From Campylobacterales bacterium (lineage in GTDB: Bacteria > Campylobacterota > Campylobacteria > Campylobacterales > QNZT01): a stretch of DNA of 6,132 bases. Below, one piece after another: positions 1 to 5,706 of this stretch. The notes under the pieces were generated by a model. It did not search any database and was not told where the DNA came from. It saw only the letters and a list, made by a program, of their open reading frames with translations. The position numbers and the translations under genes were made by a program. Position 1 is the stretch's first letter. Every line of letters begins with the position of its first letter. The stretch is from positions 1 to 6,132 of the forward strand of contig DQTU01000304.1 in assembly GCA_015662615.1 (NCBI GenBank), in the 5' to 3' direction.

Positions 1-1180
1 AGACAAAGAGTTTTCACACTTAAATATGCCAATGAACCAGCCAAGAAGTTTGCCTCCACTAAACCCAAATGAGTCAATTTTTAAGACGCTTGACCGTGAA
101 GATATTATGACGATGCAACCTTACGAAAGTTTTGACCCCGTAGTGAAGTTTATACAAGATGCAGCAAAAGACCCAAAGGTCCTTTCTATCAGAATGACAC
201 TTTATCGTGTGGGGAAAAACTCACCAATTGTCCAAGCTCTTATCGATGCTTCAAACAATGGAAAACAAGTAACTGCTATGGTGGAATTAAAAGCACGGTT
301 TGATGAAGAGAACAATCTTATTTGGGCAAAAGCGCTTGAAGAGGCTGGAGCCCATGTTATCTATGGAATTTCTGGATTTAAAGTACACGCTAAAATAACA
401 CAAATCATCAGAAAAAGTGAGGATAAACTAAAAATTTATCTGCATTTTTCAACTGGAAATTATAATGAAACGACAGCAAAGATTTATACAGATATCAGCT
501 ATTTTACCTCCAAAACAGAATTTCGTGCGGACTCTATAACCTTCTTTCATATCCTAACGGGCTTTTCAAAAAACAAAAAACTAAACAACCTCAAAATGTC
601 TCCACATCAGATGAAAAACTCACTTCTTGATATGATAAAAAAAGAGCGAGAGAAAAAGAGTGATGGAAGAATTATCGCAAAGATGAATGCTTTGGTAGAT
701 ACAGACATCATAAAAGCGCTTTATAAAGCTTCCATGGAAGGGGTCAAAATCGACCTTATTATCAGAGGTATCTGCTGTTTGAGACCGGGTATCAAAGGTG
801 TAAGTGAAAACATAAAAGTAAAATCTATCATTGGTAAATATCTTGAACACGCTCGAATTTTTTACTTTAAAAATGCCGCACCACAAGCTTATATCTCTAG
901 TGCGGATTGGATGCCTAGAAACTTGGAGAAAAGATTTGAACTTATGATTCCTATGTATGATGAGGTATTATCCGCTAAGATAAAAGACCTTTTAAATCTA
1001 CAGTTAAATGATAATGAACTCTCATGGGATCTTTTAAGTGATGGCACATACAAACAAGTAGAAAGAGATAAAGATATCAAAGCAATTGGCTCGCAAGAGT
1101 ATTTAGAAAACTATGTCAATAAAATCTATAAAGCCAATACAAAAAACAAAAACACTAAAGTAAAGAAGATATTTAAATGA
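1..1180 (+). CDS. ppk1: Polyphosphate kinase 1, C-terminal part (5' end outside window)
   Basis: Makes inorganic polyphosphate reversibly from ATP through a phosphohistidine intermediate; family members are cytoplasmic or membrane-peripheral oligomers. The frame is open from base 2 with no stop, so the ATG at 26 is internal (its context is ...HLNMPMNQP) and about 300 N-terminal residues of a roughly 690-residue family are missing. Counting from that Met, the first phospholipase-D-like catalytic domain carries R61 (TLYR), R91 (KARFDEE) and H121 (FKVHAK). Their spacing matches E. coli R375, R405 and the autophosphorylated H435 as I remember them. The second domain has the conserved IRGICCLRPG segment at 247-256 and H275 (LEHARIFYF), 154 residues after H121, matching E. 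coli H592. The tail (about 370-384) is Lys/Asn-rich. The stop codon overlaps the next start (ATGA), which suggests translational coupling. Family assignment is very secure; only the start is unseen. Confidence 0.97.
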   Translation, partial: DKEFSHLNMPMNQPRSLPPLNPNESIFKTLDREDIMTMQPYESFDPVVKFIQDAAKDPKVLSIRMTLYRVGKNSPIVQALIDASNNGKQVTAMVELKARFDEENNLIWAKALEEAGAHVIYGISGFKVHAKITQIIRKSEDKLKIYLHFSTGNYNETTAKIYTDISYFTSKTEFRADSITFFHILTGFSKNKKLNNLKMSPHQMKNSLLDMIKKEREKKSDGRIIAKMNALVDTDIIKALYKASMEGVKIDLIIRGICCLRPGIKGVSENIKVKSIIGKYLEHARIFYFKNAAPQAYISSADWMPRNLEKRFELMIPMYDEVLSAKIKDLLNLQLNDNELSWDLLSDGTYKQVERDKDIKAIGSQEYLENYVNKIYKANTKNKNTKVKKIFK

Positions 1181-1701
1181 TAATGAAATACAAAGATTTA
1201 ATTCCAAAAATGGGAAAAGGTAGCTGGATTGCACCAAGTGCTGATGTTATAGGAGATGTTACCATGGGTAAAGATTGTTCTATCTGGTTTGGAACCGTTA
1301 TCCGAGGTGATGTACACAAGATTGTAATCGGTGACCGTACGAGTGTTCAAGATTTGAGTATGGTTCATGTGACGCATTATAAACTTGAAGACAAAAGTGA
1401 TGGAAATCCAACTATCATAGGTGATGATGTCACAATTGGACACCGAGTCATGCTGCATGGTTGCACGATTGAAAATGCTTGTCTCATTGGAATGAGTGCA
1501 ACAATTTTAGATGGAGCAGTTATAGGAGAAGAGTCTATCGTAGGGGCTGGAAGTTTAGTCACTAAAAATAAAATCTTTCCACCAAGAAGCCTCATCATGG
1601 GAAGTCCTGCAAAAGTTGTGCGACCATTAACAGAAAAAGAGATAAAAGAACTATATACATCTGCATCTCGATATGTAGAATTTAAAAATAATTACCAATA
1701 G
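1177..1701 (+). CDS. Gamma-class carbonic anhydrase-like hexapeptide-repeat protein (YrdA/PaaY type)
   Basis: A 174-residue left-handed beta-helix protein of the gamma carbonic anhydrase family, normally a cytoplasmic trimer with a metal at each subunit interface. Hexapeptide repeats run from about residue 18 to 145 (IGDVTMG, VIGDRTSV, IIGDDVTIGH, LIGMSATILDGAVIG, IVGAGSLV, MGSPAKVVRPL), followed by a C-terminal helix. Probable zinc ligands are H64 (SMVH), H89 (IGHR) and H94 (MLHGC), with R43, D45 and Q58 at the usual active-site positions. The Cam-type proton-shuttle loop and Glu62 equivalent appear absent, as in most short members, so hydratase activity is not assured. The ATG at 1177 overlaps the ppk1 stop by four bases and has AAAGAAGA (1162-1169) seven bases upstream; an in-frame ATG at 1183 is a weaker alternative. 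It follows ppk1 and probably shares its transcript. Family is sure; activity is inference. Confidence 0.92.
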   Translation: MIMKYKDLIPKMGKGSWIAPSADVIGDVTMGKDCSIWFGTVIRGDVHKIVIGDRTSVQDLSMVHVTHYKLEDKSDGNPTIIGDDVTIGHRVMLHGCTIENACLIGMSATILDGAVIGEESIVGAGSLVTKNKIFPPRSLIMGSPAKVVRPLTEKEIKELYTSASRYVEFKNNYQ

Positions 1702-1710
1702 TAATATTAT

Positions 1711-1759
1711 CTTTCATTATGAAGTAAAATTACAAAAACTAATAATACTTTAATGAAAG
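1711..1759. repeat. Imperfect inverted repeat upstream of the SQR-like gene
   Basis: CTTTCATTA (1711-1719) is exactly complementary to TAATGAAAG (1751-1759). Inside it, after a two-base bulge (TG, 1720-1721), AAGTA (1722-1726) pairs with TACTT (1746-1750). This gives 14 base pairs around a 19-base AT-rich loop. The element starts ten bases after the carbonic anhydrase stop and ends seven bases before a TATAAT box. There is no T-run after it on the + strand. It could be an operator for the sqr-like gene or a weak terminator of the ppk1 unit; the sequence alone does not decide. Confidence 0.6.
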
Positions 1760-1765
1760 TTGCTC

Positions 1766-1771
1766 TATAAT
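1766..1771 (+). promoter_or_regulatory. Probable sigma-70 -10 box for the SQR-like gene
   Basis: TATAAT matches the -10 consensus perfectly, preceded by TGCTC. No good -35 box lies 16-18 bases upstream; weak -35 boxes replaced by AT-rich periodicity are typical of Campylobacterota promoters. Transcription would begin near 1778, leaving a leader of about 27 bases with AAAGGAG (1793-1799) five bases before the ATG at 1805. A second TATAAT at 1785-1790 is too close to the ribosome binding site to be useful. Inferred from position and consensus only. Confidence 0.5.
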
Positions 1772-1804
1772 ATAACCCTATATTTATAATTTAAAGGAGC
1801 ATAT

Positions 1805-3280
1805 ATGGCAAGAGTAATAATTATGGGTGGTGGTGTTTCAGGACATACAGCTGCGTCATTTTTAGGAAAATGGATGCAAGGAGACGAGCACGAAGTTGTA
1901 GTTGTTACCCCAAACAGTCAATGGAACTGGATTCCATCAAACATTTGGGTAGGTATTGGTGGTATGACAAAAGAGGAAGTTGTATTTGACTTAGCTCCTG
2001 TTTATAAAAAAGCCGGCGTTGATTATAGACAAGCAAAAGCTGTATCTATTAACCCTGAAGGCGGGAAAGATGAAGATAAAGCATTTATTACTATTGAATA
2101 TACTGATGCCGAAAAAGCTGGTGAAACAGAAGAGTTAACATATGATTATCTTATCAACGCAACTGGACCAAAACTAAACTTTGATGCAACTCCAGGACTT
2201 GGAAATGGTAGCGGTCAATTAGGTGATCATACTGTTTCAGTTTGTACAGCTGACCATGCGGTACACGCAAGCCATGAGCTAGATGCTTGTATAGCGCGTA
2301 TGAAAAAAGGTGAAAAGTTAAAATTCCTTATCGGTACTGGACATGGTATGTGTACGTGTCAAGGTGCTGCGTTTGAGTATATTTTCAACATTGAACATAC
2401 ACTTAAAGAGCAAGGCGTTAGAGACAATGCAGAAATCATTTGGATCTCAAATGAGTCATTTTTAGGCGACTTTGGTATGGGTGGTATCCACTTTAGCATG
2501 GGTGGTTATGCTACGAGTAGTAAAATCTTTAGTGAGTCACTCTATGCTGAGAGAGATTTAGAGTGGATTATCGGAGCACATGTGACCAAAGTTGAAAAAG
2601 GTAAAATTGAGTATGAAACATTAGATGGAGAGTTTGGTGAGCAGGATTTTGATTTTGCTATGCTTATTCCACCATTCGCTGGTGTTGGTCTTAAAGCTTA
2701 CAATAAAGCTGGAGAAGATATCACAGGTACGATTTTTGCACCAAACGGATTTATGAAAGTTGATGCGGATTATACTCCAAAACCTTACGAAGAGTGGAAA
2801 GCAGCTGATTGGCCTAGAACACTGCAAAATCCAACTTATAAAAATATGTTTGCTGTAGGTATCGCATTTGCACCTCCTCACATCATCTCAAAACCGATGA
2901 GCTCACCAAATGGAACTCCAATCAACCCTACACCTCCAAGAACGGGTATGCCTTCAGCAATGATGGGTAAAGCAGTAGCTTTGAGTGTAAGAGATATGAT
3001 GGAAGGTACAGCAACTGAACCAAAGCATACAGCTTGTATGGCTGAAATGGGTGCAGCTTGTGTGGCTTCAGCTGGTAAAGGACTATTTTCCGGAACAGCA
3101 GCAGCCATGACTGTATATCCAATCATCCCTGATTTTGAAAAATATCCAGGTGTTGGTAGAGATATGAATGGTACAACTGGAGAGTTAGGACTAGCAGCAC
3201 ACTGGGTTAAACATCTACTCCACCATGCATTCCTATGGAAAGCACAACTAAAACCAGGTTGGACACTGATTCCAGAGTAG
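1805..3280 (+). CDS. Sulfide:quinone oxidoreductase-family flavoprotein
   Basis: Predicted FAD-dependent enzyme of the two-dinucleotide-binding-domain family that oxidises sulfide to sulfane sulfur and reduces membrane quinone. An N-terminal Rossmann fingerprint, GGGVSG at 8-13, binds FAD. NATGPKLNF (118-126) and the segment MFAVGIAFAP (348-357) are the later FAD-contact regions. Cysteines sit where SQRs carry redox cysteines: C147 (SVCTADHA), C185 (CTCQGAAFEY) and C411 (TACMAEMGAAC), with PRTGMPSAMMGKA (378-390) between. The Trp/His-rich C-terminus (465-488) resembles the amphipathic quinone/membrane anchor. There is no signal peptide. At 491 residues it is longer than type I SQRs (about 430), with an acidic Lys/Glu-rich insertion near 84-110, suggesting one of the longer types; I cannot assign the type or exclude a related sulfur substrate. 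AAAGGAG five bases before the ATG fixes the start. Likely co-transcribed with the small gene at 3340. Confidence 0.85.
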   Translation: MARVIIMGGGVSGHTAASFLGKWMQGDEHEVVVVTPNSQWNWIPSNIWVGIGGMTKEEVVFDLAPVYKKAGVDYRQAKAVSINPEGGKDEDKAFITIEYTDAEKAGETEELTYDYLINATGPKLNFDATPGLGNGSGQLGDHTVSVCTADHAVHASHELDACIARMKKGEKLKFLIGTGHGMCTCQGAAFEYIFNIEHTLKEQGVRDNAEIIWISNESFLGDFGMGGIHFSMGGYATSSKIFSESLYAERDLEWIIGAHVTKVEKGKIEYETLDGEFGEQDFDFAMLIPPFAGVGLKAYNKAGEDITGTIFAPNGFMKVDADYTPKPYEEWKAADWPRTLQNPTYKNMFAVGIAFAPPHIISKPMSSPNGTPINPTPPRTGMPSAMMGKAVALSVRDMMEGTATEPKHTACMAEMGAACVASAGKGLFSGTAAAMTVYPIIPDFEKYPGVGRDMNGTTGELGLAAHWVKHLLHHAFLWKAQLKPGWTLIPE

Positions 3281-3310
3281 AGAGGCGGGACTAAAGTCTC
3301 CACTTCCGTG
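3281..3310. other. GC-rich, weakly structured patch directly after the SQR-like stop codon
   Basis: Seventeen of these 30 bases are G or C, in contrast to the AT-rich DNA on both sides. GGGAC (3287-3291) can pair with GTCTC (3296-3300) around a TAAA loop, with one G-T pair; CAC (3301-3303) and GTG (3308-3310) can close a second tiny hairpin. No T-run follows, so it is a poor terminator. It may be a processing or attenuation element between two co-transcribed genes, or a fragment of a dispersed intergenic repeat. Confidence 0.4.
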
Positions 3311-3339
3311 AAAGAATAAAAATATTAAAGGAAATTAAA

Positions 3340-3534
3340 ATGGCTGAAAAAAAGATAGAAATGACAGGACAAAATAAACACTTACACCATGTAGATCCAT
3401 ATAGCCCACAATTTGGGACTATGATGCCTATGGGATTTCAAAAATTCTTTAGAACTTGTGTTCTTTGGCAGATAGTTAGATTTGTAGCGATTAATATCAA
3501 AATGACGATGCTGATTTTAAAATCTCATCACTAA
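3340..3534 (+). CDS. Small hypothetical protein linked to the SQR-like gene, probably membrane-associated
   Basis: A 64-residue protein I do not recognise. The start is well supported: AAAGGAA (3327-3333) lies six bases before the ATG. The first 30 residues are hydrophilic and His/Met-rich (HLHHVDPYS, TMMPMG). From about residue 32 a basic-flanked helix runs FQKFFRTCVLWQIVRFVAIN and on to KMTMLILKSHH. It is too polar on one face for a classic transmembrane helix but suits an amphipathic or monotopic membrane segment. There is one cysteine, C40. The gap of 59 bases after the SQR-like gene, with no evident promoter, suggests one transcript. It could be an accessory or anchoring subunit of the oxidoreductase, which is inference from position only. 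A spurious ORF is unlikely given the ribosome binding site and codon use. Confidence 0.75.
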   Translation: MAEKKIEMTGQNKHLHHVDPYSPQFGTMMPMGFQKFFRTCVLWQIVRFVAINIKMTMLILKSHH

Positions 3535-3540
3535 AATAAC

Positions 3541-3564
3541 GCCAAAGGAAGTAATTCCTTTGGC
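3541..3564. terminator. Perfect 10-bp hairpin at the convergent junction, possible terminator
   Basis: GCCAAAGGAA (3541-3550) and TTCCTTTGGC (3555-3564) are perfectly complementary around a four-base loop, GTAA, which as RNA on the + strand is a GNRA-type tetraloop. It begins seven bases after the stop of the small gene. On the + strand it is followed by TACGCTTCC, not a T-run. On the - strand it is followed by GTTATTTTAG, which is moderately T-rich, so it would terminate the rpe-trpF-dnaQ transcript better than the sqr transcript. It may also protect the 3' end of the sqr message. Confidence 0.55.
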
Positions 3565-3621
3565 TACGCTTCCGCTAAGGACTACCTCTTCGGCAGAGTG
3601 CCCACGCACAGTAAGCCGTGC
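3565..3621. other. GC-rich intergenic element with nested alternative hairpins
   Basis: Thirty-four of 57 bases are G or C, far above the surrounding DNA. Several short stems overlap and compete: CTCT (3586-3589) with AGAG (3595-3598) around TCGGC; GGCA (3592-3595) with TGCC (3599-3602) around GAG; GTGC (3598-3601) with GCAC (3606-3609); and that same GCAC with GTGC (3618-3621). No convincing coding frame or ribosome binding site is present. It has the character of a dispersed REP-like repeat or a structured RNA tail, but a single window cannot show copy number. Confidence 0.45.
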
Positions 3622-3635
3622 TTTAACTATATATT

Positions 3636-4421
3636 TTATTGCTTTAGTGCCTCTTTAGGTTTTTTCTTCTTTTTCGGGGTTGACCCCATTGAAAACTTTA
3701 TCAACTCTTCTGTACTCTTCACATGTTCTGGTATATTTTTAAAACATTCATCTAGCACTTTTGCAGCACTTAATGCATCCGAATAAGCTCTATGGTGATT
3801 ACCAGCATCAATTGATAAATGCTCTCTTAAAAATCCCAAACCATGACGCTCAGCCTTTATCGTCTTTCTTGACAAATCAACCGTACAAAGTTTTCTGTTT
3901 AAAAGCTCATCAACACCCACAGTTTTTAGAGATTTTGAGATAAACCCATAATCAAATTTGACATTATGTGCTACAAAAACTGTATTTCCTAAAAAAAGTT
4001 TAAAATCATGAAGTACTTTTTTAAGAGATGGTGCATCTTTCAGATCACTCTGCTCGATATTGGTAAGCCGAACAATGGACTCAGGGATAAAATCAGCATA
4101 AACATAAGATTCAAACTTAGCAACAATTTCTCCATTTTTATACTTAACCGCACCAATTTCTATAATTTGATTTTTAACAGGAGAACTTCCATTTGTTTCA
4201 ATATCTACGATACAATAAACTTCATCTTGAAAACTATTTTTTTGAGTTTTTAAAAAAATCTCTTTTTCATCTTCTGCTACGGGCAAGCCATAAAAATTTA
4301 AGAGCTCAAGATCGATATCAAGTTCATGATTCTTTTTCGCTCTTTTGATACACAGAATAAACTCATCTTTGGGCAAAGCACCTTTTTCGAGTTTACTGAC
4401 TAGACTTTGAAATATTTCCAT
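3636..4421 (-). CDS. dnaQ: DnaQ-like 3'-5' exonuclease (DNA polymerase III epsilon family)
   Basis: A 261-residue DEDDh exonuclease, which removes mismatched nucleotides from DNA 3' ends as the proofreading subunit of polymerase III or in repair. An N-terminal extension of about 65 residues precedes the catalytic core. Exo I is VDIETNG with D73 and E75, Exo II is AHNVKFDYGFI with D157, and Exo III is HHRAYSDA with H210 and D215, so all five catalytic residues are present. The tail is Lys-rich (PKKKKKPKEALKQ, 249-261). The ATG at 4421 lies inside the 3' end of trpF, overlapping by 29 bases in another frame, with a modest AAAGAAG upstream; this implies coupled translation. From memory, rpe and dnaQ are also neighbours in H. 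pylori (HP1386-HP1387) and C. jejuni (Cj0451-Cj0452). The enzyme class is certain; whether it is the true replicative epsilon subunit is not. Confidence 0.9.
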   Translation of the reverse strand: MEIFQSLVSKLEKGALPKDEFILCIKRAKKNHELDIDLELLNFYGLPVAEDEKEIFLKTQKNSFQDEVYCIVDIETNGSSPVKNQIIEIGAVKYKNGEIVAKFESYVYADFIPESIVRLTNIEQSDLKDAPSLKKVLHDFKLFLGNTVFVAHNVKFDYGFISKSLKTVGVDELLNRKLCTVDLSRKTIKAERHGLGFLREHLSIDAGNHHRAYSDALSAAKVLDECFKNIPEHVKSTEELIKFSMGSTPKKKKKPKEALKQ

Positions 4422-5004
4422 GATTCACTTCTTTAATAAAGTTAGATACCTTAATTCTATCTTTTTTTCCTTTGGTTTCCTCCACAGATGAGCTAACATC
4501 CACCCCATAAAAGCCAAATTCAGACATTTTTGCTACATTTCCTGAATCTAAACCACCAGCAAGGATGATTTTTGAACAATCAACACCCTCAAACCATGAA
4601 GGATTTATTCTTTTCCCTTCTCCACCATAACTTTCAACAAAGGCATCAACAAGACGATAATTAGAAGAGTTTAAAATATCTTCTTTTGATTTAGCTCTTA
4701 TAACCTTTATATATTTGACCTCTAATGCTTCATAAAATTCATCTATTGCATCAAAATGAATTTGAGCCAAACTAAGATTGCAATCATTCATTATCGTATT
4801 TACTTCATCAGCTTCACAATTTACAAACAACCCTACTCTCTCCACAAAAGGAGGAATTTTTTCAATAATCTCTTTTACAATTTCAGGCGTCACAAAACGG
4901 GGAGATTTTTCATAAAAAACAAATCCAAGAGCATCTGCCCCAGCTTCAATAGCATCAAGGGCATCTTCTAAGTTTGTAATCCCGCAAATCTTAACGCGTG
5001 TCAA
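4393..5004 (-). CDS. trpF: Phosphoribosylanthranilate isomerase, TTG start
   Basis: A 203-residue TIM barrel that converts N-(5'-phosphoribosyl)anthranilate to CdRP in tryptophan synthesis, in the cytoplasm. The catalytic pair is C7 (KICGIT) and D120 (LVDAF). Phosphate-binding loops are GGEGKR (127-132), LAGGLDSGNV (148-157) and GVDVSSSVEETKGKKD (167-182). Two motifs depart from the common form: QIHFD (81-85) replaces QLHG, and SSSVE replaces SSGVE. The start codon is TTG at 5004-5002, lying within TTGA that also contains the rpe stop. No in-frame ATG is near, AAAGAG lies about nine bases upstream, and starting here places the catalytic Cys at position 7 as in Thermotoga. No other trp genes are nearby, so it is separated from the rest of its pathway, at least here. 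Confidence 0.95.
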   Translation of the reverse strand: MTRVKICGITNLEDALDAIEAGADALGFVFYEKSPRFVTPEIVKEIIEKIPPFVERVGLFVNCEADEVNTIMNDCNLSLAQIHFDAIDEFYEALEVKYIKVIRAKSKEDILNSSNYRLVDAFVESYGGEGKRINPSWFEGVDCSKIILAGGLDSGNVAKMSEFGFYGVDVSSSVEETKGKKDRIKVSNFIKEVNHGNISKSSQ

Positions 5005-5642
5005 ATCTGAAGGCTCTTTATTGCATCTGCATAAGAGTCATTGCCATAGACATAACTTCCAGCCACAACGATATCAACCCCTGCATCTTTCAGTGCCTGA
5101 ATATTTTTATCATTAACCCCGCCATCCACTTCGATAAGGCAAGAACTGTTTCGCTTTGTAATAATCTCTTTTAATCTAAAAGCTCGCTCCAACACATTTG
5201 GAATAAATTTCTGACCACCAAATCCAGGATTTACACTCATCAAAAGAACCATGTCAAGATCATCTATCAAAAACTCAATTGCTTCTGGAGGTGTGTGAGG
5301 ATTGAGCGTGATAGCAGGAGAAATTCCCAAATCTCGTATCTTCTGGATCAAACGATGAGGATGCTTCTCCTCTTCGATATGAAAAGAGATATATTTAGGA
5401 TTTAATGGTGCAAAAAGATCTACAAAAAAGCTGTTGTTCTCTACCATCAGATGAATATCTAAAGGTTTTGTCGCAGCTTTTGCCACAGCACTAACCACAA
5501 CAGGACCAATAGTAAGGTTTGGAACAAAATGCCCATCCATAACATCAACATGAACTAAATCACATCCCCCATCACAAATTGCTTTGACTTCTTGGGCTAA
5601 AATTCCAAAATCTGCAGATAATATACTTGGTGCTACTTGCAT
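5001..5642 (-). CDS. rpe: Ribulose-phosphate 3-epimerase
   Basis: A 213-residue cytoplasmic metal-dependent TIM barrel interconverting ribulose 5-phosphate and xylulose 5-phosphate, used in the pentose phosphate pathway and, in autotrophs, carbon fixation by the Calvin cycle where present. Visible signatures are APSILSADF (4-12), HVDVMDGHFVPN (31-42), DIHLMVEN (62-69), MSVNPGFGGQ (135-144) and EVDGGVN (171-177). Metal ligands H31, D33, H64 and D173 are all present, the two aspartates being the acid-base pair. I chose the ATG at 5642-5640 over the TTG one codon upstream because AAAGG (5653-5649) is then six bases away rather than three. It is the first gene of the overlapping rpe-trpF-dnaQ set on the - strand. 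Confidence 0.97.
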   Translation of the reverse strand: MQVAPSILSADFGILAQEVKAICDGGCDLVHVDVMDGHFVPNLTIGPVVVSAVAKAATKPLDIHLMVENNSFFVDLFAPLNPKYISFHIEEEKHPHRLIQKIRDLGISPAITLNPHTPPEAIEFLIDDLDMVLLMSVNPGFGGQKFIPNVLERAFRLKEIITKRNSSCLIEVDGGVNDKNIQALKDAGVDIVVAGSYVYGNDSYADAIKSLQI

Positions 5643-5667
5643 CAATTGCCTTTAAATAATTTTTATA

Positions 5668-5673
5668 ATCTTA
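5668..5673 (-). promoter_or_regulatory. Possible -10 box for the rpe-trpF-dnaQ transcript
   Basis: Read on the - strand, TAAGAT lies 25 bases before the rpe ATG, within a T-rich stretch (TTTTGTTTTAGG and TGCTTTTG just upstream) that resembles the T-rich tracts in place of -35 boxes in Campylobacterota. Four of six bases match TATAAT. An adjacent TTATAA could serve instead. Weak evidence. Confidence 0.3.
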
Positions 5674-5706
5674 CTACAAAAGCACCTAAAACAAAATAAG
5701 AGTAAA

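Noticed and set aside
620..1080. Two - strand frames (620-886 and 889-1080)
   Set aside because: Antisense shadows of the conserved C-terminal catalytic domain of ppk1.
1198..1598. Two overlapping - strand frames opposite the carbonic anhydrase gene
   Set aside because: Shadows of hexapeptide-repeat codons; no start signals or recognisable product.
2621..2881. 86-codon - strand frame
   Set aside because: Antisense of the SQR-like gene, no ribosome binding site.
2878..3303. 141-codon open frame on the - strand
   Set aside because: It lies wholly opposite the SQR-like gene, whose motifs confirm the + strand; the peptide is low-quality (Pro/Ser/Ala-rich mirror of the sense codons) with no ribosome binding site.
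3562..3576. GG-N10-GC spacing resembling a sigma-54 promoter on the + strand
   Set aside because: Only the dinucleotides match; the rest of the consensus is poor, it overlaps a hairpin arm, and no + strand gene follows.
3565..3621. A tRNA or riboswitch at the GC-rich element
   Set aside because: No cloverleaf, no T-loop consensus and no recognisable riboswitch core; no gene lies downstream on the + strand for a riboswitch to control.
3598..3943. + strand frames at 3598-3786 and 3761-3943
   Set aside because: Opposite the dnaQ-like gene; the Phe-rich stretch is simply the complement of the Lys-rich tail codons.
4008..4971. + strand frames at 4008-4253 and 4756-4971
   Set aside because: Antisense shadows of dnaQ-like and trpF coding regions.
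5643..5645. TTG as the rpe start (one codon longer)
   Set aside because: Only three bases from AAAGG; the ATG immediately downstream has normal spacing and gives the usual N-terminus.
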